A stretch of DNA of 64,000 nt from Limanda limanda (GCF_963576545.1 NC_083644.1:28525393-28589392), one strand, 5' to 3'. Positions 34,355 through 49,277 are shown, counted from the stretch's first letter. The notes: generated from the sequence alone by a model not told the origin. Program-made: numbers and translations.

Positions 34355-36353
34355 ACATTACATTTTGAGGTGTTTTAAGGTTTGGTTAAAGTTGGTTAGG
34401 TTAAGATAGGGTTAGGTTACAGTTACAGTTAGAGTAAGTGTCAAGGACATGGATATAAGTCAATTCAATGTCTTCTGAAGTCATGTAGACACAGCTGTGT
34501 GTTTTTACCGTTGATTTGCTAGGTGCTCGCATATAAGATTAATTTGCTCTGTATCTAATATTGTGTCAACCATGTGCACTTCTACAGAGTACACTGTCCT
34601 ATGATCAATCACCATAGCCAAAGTACAGTATACCTTGCAAACTGCTACTACTACTACTATTACTACTACAAAGTATTCTTATAGTATTCTTAAAGCTTGT
34701 TCATGTAAGGTTTCAAATAATTGTTTATTCCTGTCTGACAGTATCACATATATAATCACAGATTGTATACTTAATGTTTTTGTAGAGCATAGGTGTCAGC
34801 CAGGATTAACTGATGCCAAGTGATAAAACCTCTTCTGAGGTTTGCAGACCACACATCCTGCTGCAGCGATGCTAATTAAACCTGCATGTGGTCTGCCTAC
34901 CACATACGTATACACAACCTCTGAAAATGTGTGCAGAAATTTGCACCGTAACACCTGAATGCACACATTGACAGATATACAGAGAAGGTCCTCCTCCTTT
35001 CCAACTAATGAAACTCATAGCAATGAAGTGTGAATACATTGTGAAGCCAGCAGCTTAGAGTGCACCCGACCACAAGCTCACCACCAGTCAAAGTGAAAAA
35101 CAGAGGTTTCAAACAAGCTCTGGAAACAAAAGGCTTTCACGTCTTTATCTGAAATAAACACCTGTAACGGTAACATACAGTTTGCAACGAATGCTTAACA
35201 ATAAGATGTTGCCGACAACAGGAGTAAAATTCACAACTTTTTTTATTTGACTTAATACATTTTGGTGACATATTTGTAGAGGTAATATGGGGTGACCCTC
35301 TGAGATGTGGACAACCCACTCTACCTCTTGAGCCACAGTTTAGAGACAGTTTTTGACATATGAACATATGTTAAACAGAGGTGTGTGTTTGTGTGTGTGT
35401 GTGTGTGGGGGGGGGTGTGCACAGTGATGACTTTTAAAAGTTGTTTGTGTCAAGGAAAGAACACACCTTGTGAGCATACTTCAAGTGTGTGTGTGGCCTT
35501 TAAAATACTTTTACACAGGAAAAAAAGGACACACCAACGATCCAAGTTAGATAAAGGTTACAGCACCATCATTCTGAATTTTCCTTTGAGGAAACACTTT
35601 TCTAAACACACTCATACAGAAAAAGTTTTTAAAGACCAACCATAACATTTCTTCATGTAATCTAGAACACAACAGAATTTATCTGAACTAATAGCACAGA
35701 CAACATTGAGTTTTTCTTGTTTTCTAAATACATTATTAAAACATTAGAAGGTTGAGAAAAAGATGTGAATCCCTCGTTTGCAGCAATACAATTTAGATGG
35801 GAGTTCATACACCTGGAGTTTGCACAGTGGCTAGAAACTGAAAAGCTTTAGCATTGTGGCAAAATATATGTTTCCAGACACAACTAAAATATTCATAAAA
35901 GGTAAAATTCATAAAAGATACAGGTGTATCAACACATGATACAATTGAGAACCTCCTTCAACCTTTTGGTAGAAAATGTGTTTTATAATAGCCTCAAATG
36001 CAGGAATGAAAGTGTTGGAGTGCAGGCAGATGGACATGTTGACACTTTAAACCTATAAATTCCCAACTTTTCAGATCAAACACGATCATGCAAAGGTATC
36101 CAAAGAATACAGAGAATAGAGGGAGTCTGTGCCACACAGATGATCATTCTAGGAGTTGTTGGTATATTATTAGGGGAACTGATTAGATGAGCTGAAAGGA
36201 AAGCACAAGACTTCCATACACAGCCTTAGAAGACATACTGAGTGCAGGGCATAAAATTTGCGGGGACAACAGACAATGGCCAGAACTGAAGCAATGAAAT
36301 GAAATACAAGGGAAGGTAACAAAATCAAATAGGAATTAACTGAAAATGTGTTA
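34350..36353. other. Intergenic sequence, with a possible SINE head
   Basis: At 35285-35345 the minus strand reads CTGTGGCTCAAGAGGTAGAG and TGGGTTGTCCAC, resembling the tRNA-like head of a fish SINE but without a B box. A (GT)n/(G)n tract lies at 35378-35415. Nothing else recognised. Confidence 0.4.
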
Positions 36354-37400
36354 AAGGTCTGTCAAACAATTAACTTTGATTATTCTCGATTAATCACCAT
36401 TTCTTAATGCCAGAAAAATCCCCATTTTCTCTGTACAGAAGAAGGTGGATATATACATTTAACATTTGTTTTTTTATTGATGACTAGTCCAAATGATAGA
36501 TTTATTAAGATTGAAAAGTAAAATAAAATCAAACTAAAACATACCACACCATAGTTAAATCAATCAATCAATCAATAAATCAAATTTTATTTGTATAGCC
36601 CATATGCATGAATCACAATTTGTCTCATAGGGCTTTAACAAGGTATGACATCCTCTGCCCTTGACTCTCAATAAGAGTAAGGAAAAACTACTGAAAACAA
36701 AACTATTAAATACAATGCTCAATTGCTCCAACGAGGTCCATATAGGTAAAAATGTGGCTGTATCTTTGCCATGCCTCTGAGCAAACATAGGATAAGGTTA
36801 TTTTGATTTTTTTTTTACCCTAACCTTTTATTTAATCAAACCAACAACCAAATCTTTACACAATTAAATGTGAAATCTGAATCTGAACCCATCTGCAGAA
36901 GCAGTGTTGAGCCAGTTCACACTTGAATCGATGGTGTCAGATCATGTCTGCGTGTCACTCAGCTCATTTTAACACTGAGTTCTGATTTTGAGCGTCACAT
37001 CTTGTGTTGTACTGAGCACATCATGTTGACGTGTCATTTTCATGATGTTTAAATGCAGCCTCATAAACTCTGGAGCGAATCAAACAAAGACTAAGTTATT
37101 TCATGTGCTCATCAGGTCCAGACAACTAGTGATGAGTGTTTATTAGTTCAAGTGAGAGCAGAGTGGAGGAGGACACAGAATCTCCAGCTGCCGGTCCAGC
37201 AGCCGGTCAGCTCCAGCTGACCGGCTGCTTCACGTGAACGAGCTCTGGTTTCACTGCGTGTGTCGCTCTGAGCGAGTGAGTGAGTCTGGGCGGGTATGGG
37301 TACATGGAGCGGGTCATTCTGCGCAAGCGTCGACGGGTTAAAAAAAGTTAATTCCAAAAATGAATCATCCCGCATTAACGCGTTAATTTTGACAGCCCTA
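36354..37400. mobile_element. hAT-like element with nested LINE tail
   Basis: The right end (inverted) reads TAGGGCTGTCAAAATTAACG with ACGCGTTAAT. The left end AGGTCTGTCAAACAATTAAC and GATTATTCTCGATTAATC resembles it. This is a known style of fish hAT terminus. No TSD is recoverable, probably through decay of the left end. An L2-like tail sits at 36557-36745. Confidence 0.55.
36557..36745 (-). mobile_element. L2-like LINE 3' tail, copy B
   Basis: Inverted relative to copy A at 31647. It has (AATC)n at the left, then TTGTATAGCCCATATGC, GACATCCTCTGCCCTTGA and CCAACGAGGTCC. Confidence 0.7.
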
Positions 37401-38090
37401 GTAAAAACAGAAAAACATAACTTAATTAAGACATGACACTTTTACTCTAAGGATCCACATTCAACCTTTGCTAATTCAAAAATATGCAATTAGAAATCCA
37501 GGTCTAATCTTGAAGTGAACTGAAGCTTACCGGCCACGGTTCAGCTCGTTTAAACATGTAATCAATAAGTGTGTGACTTGGGTGGAAAGGTTTTTGTAAA
37601 ACACTGTTACAGCATTCTGTTGACCACAGGTATCATTCATCTGGGACTTATTGTACCTTTGGTTCTATGAGGTTGCCTTGGATCCACTAAAACTGTCTGC
37701 AGAAAAACTCTCTTAAAGAAAAATATGTACGATTTTAATGTCATAAGTGATGGCATGAATGACCCTCCAAAGGCTTGGGCTGAAGAATCCAGCACAGGAA
37801 TGCTACAGTAATTTGTGGTTGGGGAGCCTTGGTATTCTGGGCCTGAAAATGTTGGAGAGCAGTAAGGGCAGTGTTGGTACAACAGGGAGTACAAAGTAGG
37901 AGTACAGTGGAGAACTTGTTCAGCAACCAGGACAGACTATTTGGACAGCTGGCACAGTTTAAGGAGACATGTTAGAGAGAGACTGAGTTTGTGGTCAAGA
38001 GTTGCACATGAAAATCCTTTGGGCCTAGAAATCTTTGTCTGTCTTGATCTGTGACTGTCTCATTGCGTGTACTTCTGTCTCTGATTTCCC

Positions 38091-38092
<2 letters not shown>
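37401..38092. other. Intergenic sequence, no gene seen
   Basis: No recognised element. Confidence 0.5.

Positions 38093-38162
<70 letters not shown>
38093..38162. repeat. (CT)n microsatellite
   Basis: About 70 bp of pure CT. It generates false Leu/Ser and Arg/Glu frames. Confidence 0.95.
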
Positions 38163-39876
<1,714 letters not shown>

Positions 39877-39981
39877 CAACATACAATCAAATTTACAGAT
39901 AAATTGTTTAAACTACTATGATAATGACAGTCAATAACTCCTCGCACACTATGCACACACACACACACAGACACACACACA

Positions 39982-41288
39982 AACCAATTATTCCCCAACT
40001 GGGTAACAGTAACCTCACAGATCCTAACTGCCCCGAGCACTTTGCTTAACTTTACAGCTCTCATAAAACCTCTCTAGTAAATGTATAATATTCTAAAACT
40101 CCTCTTTAAAATAGCCACCAACTGCTACAAGATGTGTTTGTGTGATTTCTTCCAAAAATTACAACAAACTTCCAGAAGCAACAGAGAGTGAGTAATAATG
40201 GGTTTTCATGGCAGGTGAAGTGTTTGTATAAGCTACTACTTGTTGCTGTTTCCCACTTGTTCACATCTGAAAAGTAATCAAGCCAGCAGGATGCTCTCTG
40301 CCATGAAATATATGACATATGAATAATTTTGACGCCACACATATTCAGCCATGTCCTCAGGAGTGTGTTCTACTGTTAGATTTTGAGTCTTCTTCAAGGA
40401 TACTTAAAACAGATACAGCATGACGATTTCAAGCTGATGATACTTGAGTCTCAAACCAGTGTGAAGTTTGGGTACTTTTTTCTGTTTTTTCACAACGAAA
40501 CCTTGTAGTGAAAAATACCTCTCAGTGGGCTGAAAATCATCTCATGAATGTGAGAAACAAGTTGTTAAATGCTATGCTCTTTGCCTTTGTATTAATTACC
40601 TGGAAATTCCACAACATCCAGAGTGAGTAAAAGGATTTACTCATCCCACAAAACCCCCAAGTTACGTTACGACTCAAATGCCTGAAAGCTTGCCTTTTAC
40701 AGTATCTGTGCATGACAATTATGTTATAGCTAAGGTTGGGGAAAGATTGTGATAATGGCAGTTACACTTTTTTTATGTGCATTCATATTTAGAGATAAAA
40801 TTTAAAGATCGGGAGAAAAATTATGCTGAATGAAGAGGTGGACATTATTGCAGGTCTGAGAGGACGTGAATGCTGGTCTCCAGGGCCATGATGAAAAACA
40901 ATAATAACACAGTCTAAACCAACTGCGAGCCACAACATTTCCGCAGCTAACCACTGCTCTCTGGCTATCATACATTTAGTGATGAAGAGGAGGCTGGGAT
41001 ACATGTTGGCTTCAAGACTTCATGGAAGGAGAAGATTTTTATTTTTAAATGAAACCAACTAAAGACCTGAGAAAACAAAAGAAATGACATACTGATGGAA
41101 TTGTAAAAACTAATTTCAATAGTCACAAACAGATCAAACGGGTTGATCTACCCAGATATGTCACAGAGTCAGCCCATTGATCAGCCACAGAACGAAACAG
41201 GAGATTGTCAAACAGAGCATGGCTAATGAAAGTGGAGAAAGTGGAGAAGCATTGTGGAAGGACTGTGTCACATAAAGACGTCTGTATG
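39982..41288. other. Intergenic sequence, no gene seen
   Basis: No recognised element or coding signal. Confidence 0.5.
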
Positions 41289-41290
41289 TA

Positions 41291-42871
41291 CACTACCGTT
41301 CAAAAGTTTGGAGTCACTTAGAAATGTCCTTATTTTTCAAAGAAAAGCACAGTTTTTTTCAAAGAAGATAACAATAAGTGAATCAGAAATACACTCTATA
41401 CATTGTTAATGTGGTAAATGACTATTCTAGGTGGAAATGTCTGGTTTTTAATGACATATCTACATAGGTGTATAGAGCCCCATTTCCAGCAACTATCACT
41501 TCAGTGTTCTAATGGTACATTGTGTTTGCTAATCGCCTTAAAAGACAAATGGATGATTAGAAAACCCTTGAAAACCCTTGTGCAATTATGTTAGCAGAGC
41601 TGAAAACTGTTTAGCTGGTGAGAGAAGCTATAAAACTGGCCTTCCTTTGAGCTAGTTGAGTATCTGGAGCATCACATTTGCGGATTTTTATTATACTCTC
41701 AAAATGGCCAGAAAAAGAGAACTTTCATGTGAAACTCGCCAGTCTATTCGTGTTCTTACAAATGAAGGCTATTCCATGCGAGAAATTGCGAAGAAACTGA
41801 AAATTTCTTACAACGGTGGGTACTACTCCCTTCAGAGAACAGCACAAACCAGCTCTAACCAGAGTAGAAGAGAAGTGGGAGGCCCCGGTGCACAACTCAG
41901 CAAGAAGACAAGTATATTAGAGTCTCTAGTTTGAGAAAAAGACGCCTCACAGGCCTCAACTGGCAGCTTCTTTAAAAGGTAACCGCAAAACACCAGTGTC
42001 GACGTCTACAGTGAAGAGGCGACTCCGGGATGCTGGCCTTCTAGGCAGAGTGGCAAAGAAAAAGCCATATCTGAGACTGGCCAATAAAAAGAAAAGATTG
42101 ATATGGGCAAAAGAACACAGACATTGGACAGAGGAAGATTGGAAAAAAGTGTTGTGGACAGACGAATCAAAGTTTGAGGTGTTTGGATCACACAGAAGAA
42201 CATTTTGTGAGACGCAGAACAGGTGAAAAGATGCTGGAAGAGTGCCTGACACCATCTGTCAAGCGTGGTGGAGGTAATGTGATGGTCTGGGGCTGCTTTG
42301 GTGCTGGTAAAGTGGGAGATTTGTACAAAGTAAAAGGGATTTTAAATAAGGAAGGCTATCACTCCATTTTGCAACGCCATGCCATACCCTGTGGACAGCT
42401 CTTGATTGGAGCCAATTTCGTCCTACAACAGGACAATGACCAAAAGCACACATCCAAATTATGCAAGAAGTATTTAGGGAAGAATCATGCAGCTGGTATG
42501 CTGTCTGTAATGGAGTGGCCAGCGCAGTCACCAGATCTCAACCCCATCGAGCTGTTGTGGGAGCAGCTTGACTGTATGGTACGCAAGAAGTGCCCATCAA
42601 GCCAATCCAACTTGTGGGAGGTGCTTCAGGAATCGTGGGGTGAAATTTCTACAGATTACCTCAACAAATTAACAGCTAGAATGGAGCATTCTTTGACGAA
42701 AGCAAAGTTAGAAGAACAAAATTTATATTTCCAATAAAAATCATTATTTCTAACCATGTCAATGTCTTGACTATATTTTCTATTCATTTTGCAACTCATT
42801 TGATAAATAAAAGTGTGAGTTCATGGAAAACACGAAATTGTCTGGGTGACCCCAAACTTTGAACGGTAGTG
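41291..42871 (+). mobile_element. Full-length Tc1/mariner transposon, 1581 bp
   Basis: The ends are inverted: CACTACCGTTCAAAAGTTTGG at the left and, reversed, CACTACCGTTCAAAGTTTGG at the right. TA dinucleotides lie outside each end (41289-41290 and 42872-42873), the Tc1 target duplication. A single transposase gene with frameshifts fills the middle. The length is normal for Tc1-like elements. The 12998-14009 copy is the same family. Confidence 0.92.
41704..42737 (+). pseudogene. Tc1-like transposase, frameshifted
   Basis: The start is ATG at 41704 (MARKRELSCETRQSI). The first frame carries the N-terminal paired-like helix-turn-helix (EGYSMREIAKKLKIS) and ends at 41934. The second frame (41996-42226) has the second helix-turn-helix (STVKRRLRDAG) and the first catalytic Asp (WTDESKF, codon 42161-42163). 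The third (to the stop at 42735-42737) has GGGNVMVWGCFG, the second Asp in the QQDNDQKHTS block near 42429-42440, and the Glu in SPDLNPIE (42549-42551). All three DDE residues survive, but at least two frame breaks exist. The clearest is one extra T near 42203, shown by comparison with the copy at 13850. It is inactive as it stands. Confidence 0.88.
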
Positions 42872-42873
42872 TA

Positions 42874-44278
42874 TATATAAAATGTCTTTTGTAATAAAAA
42901 AAAAAATGTGCAAAAGAAGTGTTTTTTTAAATATGTTTATATCTATGCTACCAATTCTAAACTTCACCCTCAACTGAACCTTCTGCAACTCAAGATAAAC
43001 TAAGGAAAGCACATCCTGACAGGATTTTCCCAAGTAAAATGCTTTGTTGCTCCTCTTGGCTTTTCCCTCTACATTGACCATTAACACTAACATGTACATA
43101 ACTCTCTCTATACAAGAGCATATTTCTGTGTGCATGTATTGCATAAATATTGAGAAACTCCGGGAATCCTGGTGCAGCTGATTGATGTGTTTTCAGCACC
43201 CAAAGCATTTCCATAACTATGTGCTGTGTACAAGTATTAATCCTTTTTCTTCTGAGCACTACTTTTGTTAAAATTATGCATATTTATGTTTCTACCTAAA
43301 CTACTGTACTTTCCAGATTCCCTATAAACTCCAGCTCTCCACTGTAACTTAAGTTCAACTTATTCCAACTCCGGCCACAACTATGCATGGCATATCCTCC
43401 CCCTCCTTTTCCTACCAGGGTTTTTCTGTTTTCTCCTTCGTTCCTGTTTCAACTGTACACTGGTGTGATCTCATACATCACTAGACATTAAGCTCGCATA
43501 ACATGTTATTCTCTTCACTAATGACTCATCAAAGGGTGCCATGGAGCAGAATTGACTATATACCATCACTTGTGATAACAATGTCATTACACACTATCAG
43601 ATACATAGGTTGCTATAAAGCATACAATAACAAATTCTATCATTCAAGCCATCTGCTGATCACACGTAATAACGGATGAAATGGGATGCAATAGTGGACA
43701 TACTGTACATCAGTTACCCGGCTGTTTGCTCTGGGTGCACTTTACATTGGTTCAAAAAGGCTGAAGCTTTTATGTTGAGAAGTCTGACTTGTGGCCATAA
43801 AAGGGGATGGTAAGGTGATGTGCTTAACCCCAGGCCAACTGGCTCCTACTATATAATACATTTTTTATTTGGTAACAAAGTTATGCAGTTATTTCCTCAA
43901 ACAGCTACAGTCACTGTAAGAGGAAATGGTGGAAAATAGAAACATGAACATGAAAATGAACTACAGTGCATGTGTAAACATGCCACCCTGTCTGAAGTGT
44001 GAGTCACTGATATGGCTTTAATCATTTATGGACAATAATATGAGGAAAACAAATATGGGATTTTTTTAAAAATGAAAAACTACACTGTGTTATATGACGT
44101 TTAAGGCATAACAGCTATGAAAAGATTTAATCAAATTGATGAGAGCATATCACTCCACAGTCTATGAATCAAAGCAGCAGCTCATTGTTTCATGTGTATC
44201 AGTGCTTCAAATCCCGCTTGTCTCCTTGCAGACCTGCCCTGTGCTGCTCTCTTTTTGTTTTCCCTTTTTGTGTCCATT

Positions 44279-44280
<2 letters not shown>
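42874..44280. other. Intergenic sequence, no gene seen
   Basis: AT-rich non-coding DNA with no recognised element. Confidence 0.5.

Positions 44281-44358
<78 letters not shown>
44281..44358. repeat. (CT)n microsatellite
   Basis: 78 bp of pure CT, followed by CCAG. This mimics a polypyrimidine tract and splice acceptor, but no exon is evident after it. Confidence 0.95.
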
Positions 44359-44360
<2 letters not shown>

Positions 44361-44599
44361 GGTATTCCAGAGGGACACTTTAACAAGGGCTGGAAGAGGC
44401 CCAGGTCTTCGCATGTCAGACTCTGAACAAGTGCCAGTTTTCCCCTCTTTCTCGCACTCTCCCTGCCTCTCTGTTTCTGTGTCTCTCTCCCCCAGTGCCT
44501 GGCCCCTCTCAGTGCTATCGGTTCCCTCCGAGTCGGCACGGCGTGCCTGCAGGAAACTCAGCCAAGTGGGCTTCCTGAGCAAGTGGGAGAGGAAGTGCA

Positions 44600-44700
44600 G
44601 TAATAGGGAATAAGGAAGGGGGTGTGGGTTTAAAAATACCCGCCTATATAAGCTGAAGCAGGAGCCCACTCTTTGTCTCACAGTCTCACTCACTGCTCCG
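44600..44700 (+). promoter_or_regulatory. Candidate TATA-type core promoter
   Basis: TATATAAG at 44645-44652 lies in a locally GC-richer stretch, preceded by a CACCC-like GGGGGTGTGGG (44619-44629) and an A/T-rich TTTAAAAATACC that is one base off a MEF2 site. Pyrimidine-rich initiator-like sequence (TCTCACTCACTG) lies about 35 bp downstream. No coding exon can be attached to it, so it may drive a non-coding transcript or be chance. Confidence 0.3.
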
Positions 44701-44730
44701 GCACTGCTCTGCCTCAGCCAGAAGCTTGTC

Positions 44731-44734
<4 letters not shown>

Positions 44735-44818
<84 letters not shown>

Positions 44819-44837
44819 CACACACACACACACACAG
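44735..44837. repeat. Compound (CT)n-(CA)n microsatellite
   Basis: About 80 bp of CT followed by about 22 bp of CA. Confidence 0.95.
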
Positions 44838-47800
44838 AACAGCACTGCTTTCCTGTCGTGCAGAGGAAAGTGGAGAAGTCAAAGCAGGTGTTTCCAAGAA
44901 GTTTAACAAAGAGATAAACAATGTGTGTTGAGGAGAGCCACTCAGAGTGCCATAACTCTCACAGAGGGAGAAATATCTGTGTGTTTTCAATAAGAAATCC
45001 AGGCTCTTAGCTGAAACACATCACCCTGATAATCCTCTGACAACTGATACTTTTCTTTATCACTCTGTAAGCCAGAGTGAATTGATTGCTCACTGATATT
45101 AGAGTTGTGTAGTATTGTGTGTACTCCTGAAATTCTGTGTTTATAGGGAGCAGCGCTGCTTTTAACATGTTTTGTAACCATCACATGACACTGACTTCAT
45201 ACTCAATGGAAGAACATTTGTAGAGAAACTGCTTTATACTAACTGCTCTGATTTGCCACATGTATACAATATGTTCACCAACCTTTAGTTGTCTGGTTGA
45301 GACTAAGATTGCAAAACCCAAACATATAGTCCATACAACGACATAAACCAGAGAGAAGAGGCAAATATTCACATGGGAAACACTTCAACCAGCGAGTGAC
45401 TGGAAGTTTTGCTTTGAAAATAATCATGAAATAATAATGTTGCATAAAAATTTCAGGCAGCGTTTGCTGAAAGGTTTCAATTGTTCACACGAGAAGCAGT
45501 TGAGGTAGAGCCTGATAGAGAAGAACAAACTTTCACACTTCCACTTAGCTTAGCATTGCCTGTGTAAAGTGAGTTTGTCAGATTTGGAAACATGTGATAT
45601 GCAGCCCTCCTCTTCCTCCCGGCAGAAAGAGGAGCTTTCACAGTCAGTTTAATGATCTTGTTGGAAGCAAGGTTTCACTTTAATTAGACCAATGTTCCTA
45701 TATTCCTACATTCCTCCTACATTTACACACTTTAGAACGTCTTTGTCCGATTTTGCCAATGATCTCCCTAATGACGGTGACCAGTCTTCAAAAACAGGGG
45801 TCATTTGTTTCTCTCCGCCATGCTTGAATCAGGAGCCCACTGTGAGGTATAACTACATTTTATAAGGCAGTGTTCACCTTTGATTTTCGATTACCAAAAT
45901 CAGAATATATTGTATATAAAATATATGACTTGTAAGGATAATGTGTCAATCTTGCTGCACCTGCAGCCTCTCTATCCCAGGAATTATGATCATGTTGGAT
46001 GTTTCTGCAGGTGATGGTTTATGTCCAGAGATGTGGTTGATTGTGCAGGAAATAGTTTCTTTCTCTACCTAACCTAAAACATGATGGCATGTGCACATAT
46101 TGTGAAAAGCAAGAATCTTGAAAATGTTAGGTGTCAATACTTAACTTGCAGATCAGAGAGCGCACACCCATTACTTTAAACAATTTAGACTGTTAACTAT
46201 TTGTAGGTTGTTGTTAAATGCCTATGTATCAATACTTGTTTTTTCGGTTGTGCTTTCCATTGATTTTCCTCATATTCATCCTCAAAAAAATAACTGTTAT
46301 AGATTTTTTCTTTATGGATTTTCTGACCGTGACATGAAATCGCAGAACAGGGGAGACAAGCATTAATCTCAATAAACATGGTAAACCTTATAAATATCAA
46401 CAGTCACTGTATGACTGGGAACACTTTCACAGCAAACAGACATGCTGCATTTAAAAACATGTGTTTACTGCTTACTTTGTGCTTTATATATATTGTGTTA
46501 TTGATCCCTGAGTGTGGACACTCTGTCACAAGACTAAAGTGCTTTAGCAAATCCTTCTACTCAGTGTTCTCCCCTGAAAATGAGACACCGAACCTCAGTG
46601 ACCCTTCTACAGCATTACTCAATATATACCTCTGTATTTTCCCAAATGTCAGAGAGTGATTTTGGAAATCTTTAGGCACACATGGCTGTAAATGTCATGT
46701 ACTTGCAGCCTTGTTTTCACAGCCTTGTTGTGCCATGAGGTCAATCTCTCTCAGTCTATGCTGATGACACAGACCCAGGCGTTCGCATGGGAGGACCTCT
46801 GAGGTACACTCGCATAGAGAAACATCCAGACAGCCAGCCAGGATTCCCGTCCACATGGGAATACATTCATTCATCATAGTGTGAAAAGCCAGAACACACA
46901 GACTCAGCCTCTCAAATGCAAATGGATGCACACATTTCCAAGTAAAATCAAGTATGTTGATTTAATTTAAGTTTTAATTGCTGTCTGAATCAGCACATAC
47001 AGCAAACAGTGCAGGTCCACAGATCTCAATCAAAGGATAAAGATGCCTTCAGGACATGTGAAAAAGTAACTGGGGTTGACTGAATAAACAGTGCACTCCT
47101 GCTGCGAGTCTGTGTTCACTATGTATTCAGTTATAGCCACAGCACCATCAAAATGAACACTGGTGACTCCTAGCCCACTTGGGTGATTACTGATTCATCC
47201 ACTGATTCATGATGTGTTTGGAAAGAGAAGACAGGAAGAGCAAGCTGGAGATGAAAGTGGATGAGTTATTTGTGATGACATGAGACACAGAGAAGGAAAT
47301 AGAGGAAGAAGACTACATTCTGCTGAGAGCAGGGTGCCAGAGTTAGCGAGCTGTTTCTTTGCATCTGGTGAACTGCTGAACCATGTTATCATTATCAAAG
47401 GGATTGCAGCACTGGCTGTGGCAGTGACTGATAAAAACTAATGGCATGTTCTGTCAGTGAAAATCTGGAGAGAAGAATAAGACAGCATCTATCACCTGCC
47501 ACAGCTCCAGTTCTGCCCCTGCTTGCAAGTAGAGACGGACAAAACAAATGTTAATTTGTATTTATGGTTACAGATTTAAATCCTCTAGATGATGTTTTGC
47601 CTTATTAGCTTTAACTGAACATGGCATCAGGATCAGGGAGAGTAATAAACTGCAGGCTATTAAGTAAGTGCAAAAAATCTTAGTGTTGAAATGTGCCTCA
47701 AATTTTGTGCACAGCTGCAATATTTTAGGCTTTTTATTAGCAGCATGACCTTTTAGTCATGTAATTCTCAGTTAGGAATAATGTTAGTATCACTTGATAT

Positions 47801-48850
47801 ATTCGTAGCTTAAAGTAAAGTGAAAAAATGCCAATATTTTTTCAATTTGCATGGCAATACGCATTCTGATTGCGGGTCATCACAACTTTGCAATTGCCAG
47901 GTCCCAAAAACTAACTTATTGAAAGGAGCACAAATCCCTCAAACCTCCCTAAATAAACTTCAGTTCTAAAATCATGACAAATGCTTTGAAAAATAACACA
48001 ACTTGCCTTCGATCTACAAACTGTACACACCAGATTTATTTTGTATGTTGAAATTTGAAGTTGAAAACCAGCAAGGGAACAGACAGGGAGCCCATAGCTT
48101 ACTTGAAGCTTTCAGGAACAGTGCTAGGCTGTGGCAATTTACATTGTTTTTATTATTCAATGTGCTTCTCGTTGGCTAAACACAATAATTAATAAATGGC
48201 TAAACAACGATTAACATTTAGCCTGTGTCACAGGTAAACTGAACTTTGTTGTTGTAGTCACAGGTTAAATGACTTTTGACGCCACAGTCTAACAGGAGTG
48301 TAAGATGTAAGCATGTATAAGACATAGTATTCAAGTACTGGGGAGTTGTGAGAACATATTACAGTGGTTTCTCCAGTCTGATAAGCCTGGAGGAATGCCA
48401 GACCACTGATAAGTGTTGCTAAAATGTCTGGCTGTTTAGCCGCTTTATGCAGTCAGGACAGCTGAATGTATGAGTGGATCACAGACTGATCTCTGAATCA
48501 TCTTCTGTCAGGACAATACTGGAAATATCATCGTATTTTGTAACCACACTGAGCCGTTGATCACATGATTTAGTGAGCCTACTGTCTGTTAACCTGTTTA
48601 TCTGTCGCTGGTGATGTAAACTAGTACATGTGGGGTCATTTACCAAGACTTTTGTTTTTACATGTCAACAGTACTGACTTAAGGTTTTCCCTCTACAACC
48701 ATGTTTCCTCAGCCATCCCCTTCTGCAGATGTAGTAACAGTTAGCAGGTGTAGCCTCAGCCACCAGCAAACAGCATCTACCTCATCATGAACCATAATAA
48801 TAATAAACAAGAATTGTAACATTTGATACCAAATACAACCCACTCTATTT
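44838..48850. other. Intergenic sequence, no gene seen
   Basis: Four kilobases of non-coding DNA without recognised repeats. A 93-codon frame at 46378-46659 has a hydrophobic stretch but no family or splice context. Confidence 0.5.
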
Positions 48851-48854
48851 CAGT

Positions 48855-49277
48855 GTATTTTCTTTATTAGTGACATCACTGCTGTCCCATAAAGTCGCTC
48901 TTCACCTCCACCTCACTAACAAACACCTCGATGTCAGTGTCAGAAAGTTTGGCTTCCTCTTCACATCGCTTGATGCGGTGACTCCGTCAGGACTCACGGT
49001 GGAAACCCATTGGTCAGCAGCATCATTTAATATTCACGCCGTGCTTTGCATTGACCATTTATGGTTGAAAGTGGGCGTGTAGAGGGCGGATTTGGAGGCA
49101 GATCAACTAACGAACTTTTCTAGGTGGACTTTGATTTATAAAGCGAACATTGCGTTCAGGTGTACGTGCGTACAGTTTTATAAATCGGAATTATCTTTTG
49201 CGTACACCATTTCCGGCTTTTGTACGTACGTACACTTTAAGTATGAATCCTACGCACTCTTTTATAAATAAGACCCC
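48855..49277 (-). mobile_element. PIF/Harbinger remnant with Myb/SANT-like coding scrap
   Basis: The right end on the minus strand reads GGGGTCTTATTTATAAAAGAG. It is followed inward by TGTACGTACGTACAAAAGC, AAAATTCCGATTTATAAAAC-like and GTACGCACGTACACC modules. This is typical of fish Harbinger ends. At 48860-48965 the minus strand encodes EEAKLSDTDIEVFVSEVEV, then after a shift SSDVTNKENTLK. The pattern matches the Myb/SANT-like protein of Harbinger elements (NFT..EIEVLV.EVE...SS.VTNK). The transposase is missing. Confidence 0.55.

Noticed and set aside
44164..44735. Long Leu-Ser (+) and Arg-Glu (-) open frames up to 178 codons
   Set aside because: They are created by the CT microsatellite. 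The non-repetitive ends match no family I know and lack exon borders.
46378..46659. 93-codon frame with a hydrophobic segment
   Set aside because: No start context, splice sites or family resemblance. Chance open frame in AT-rich DNA.
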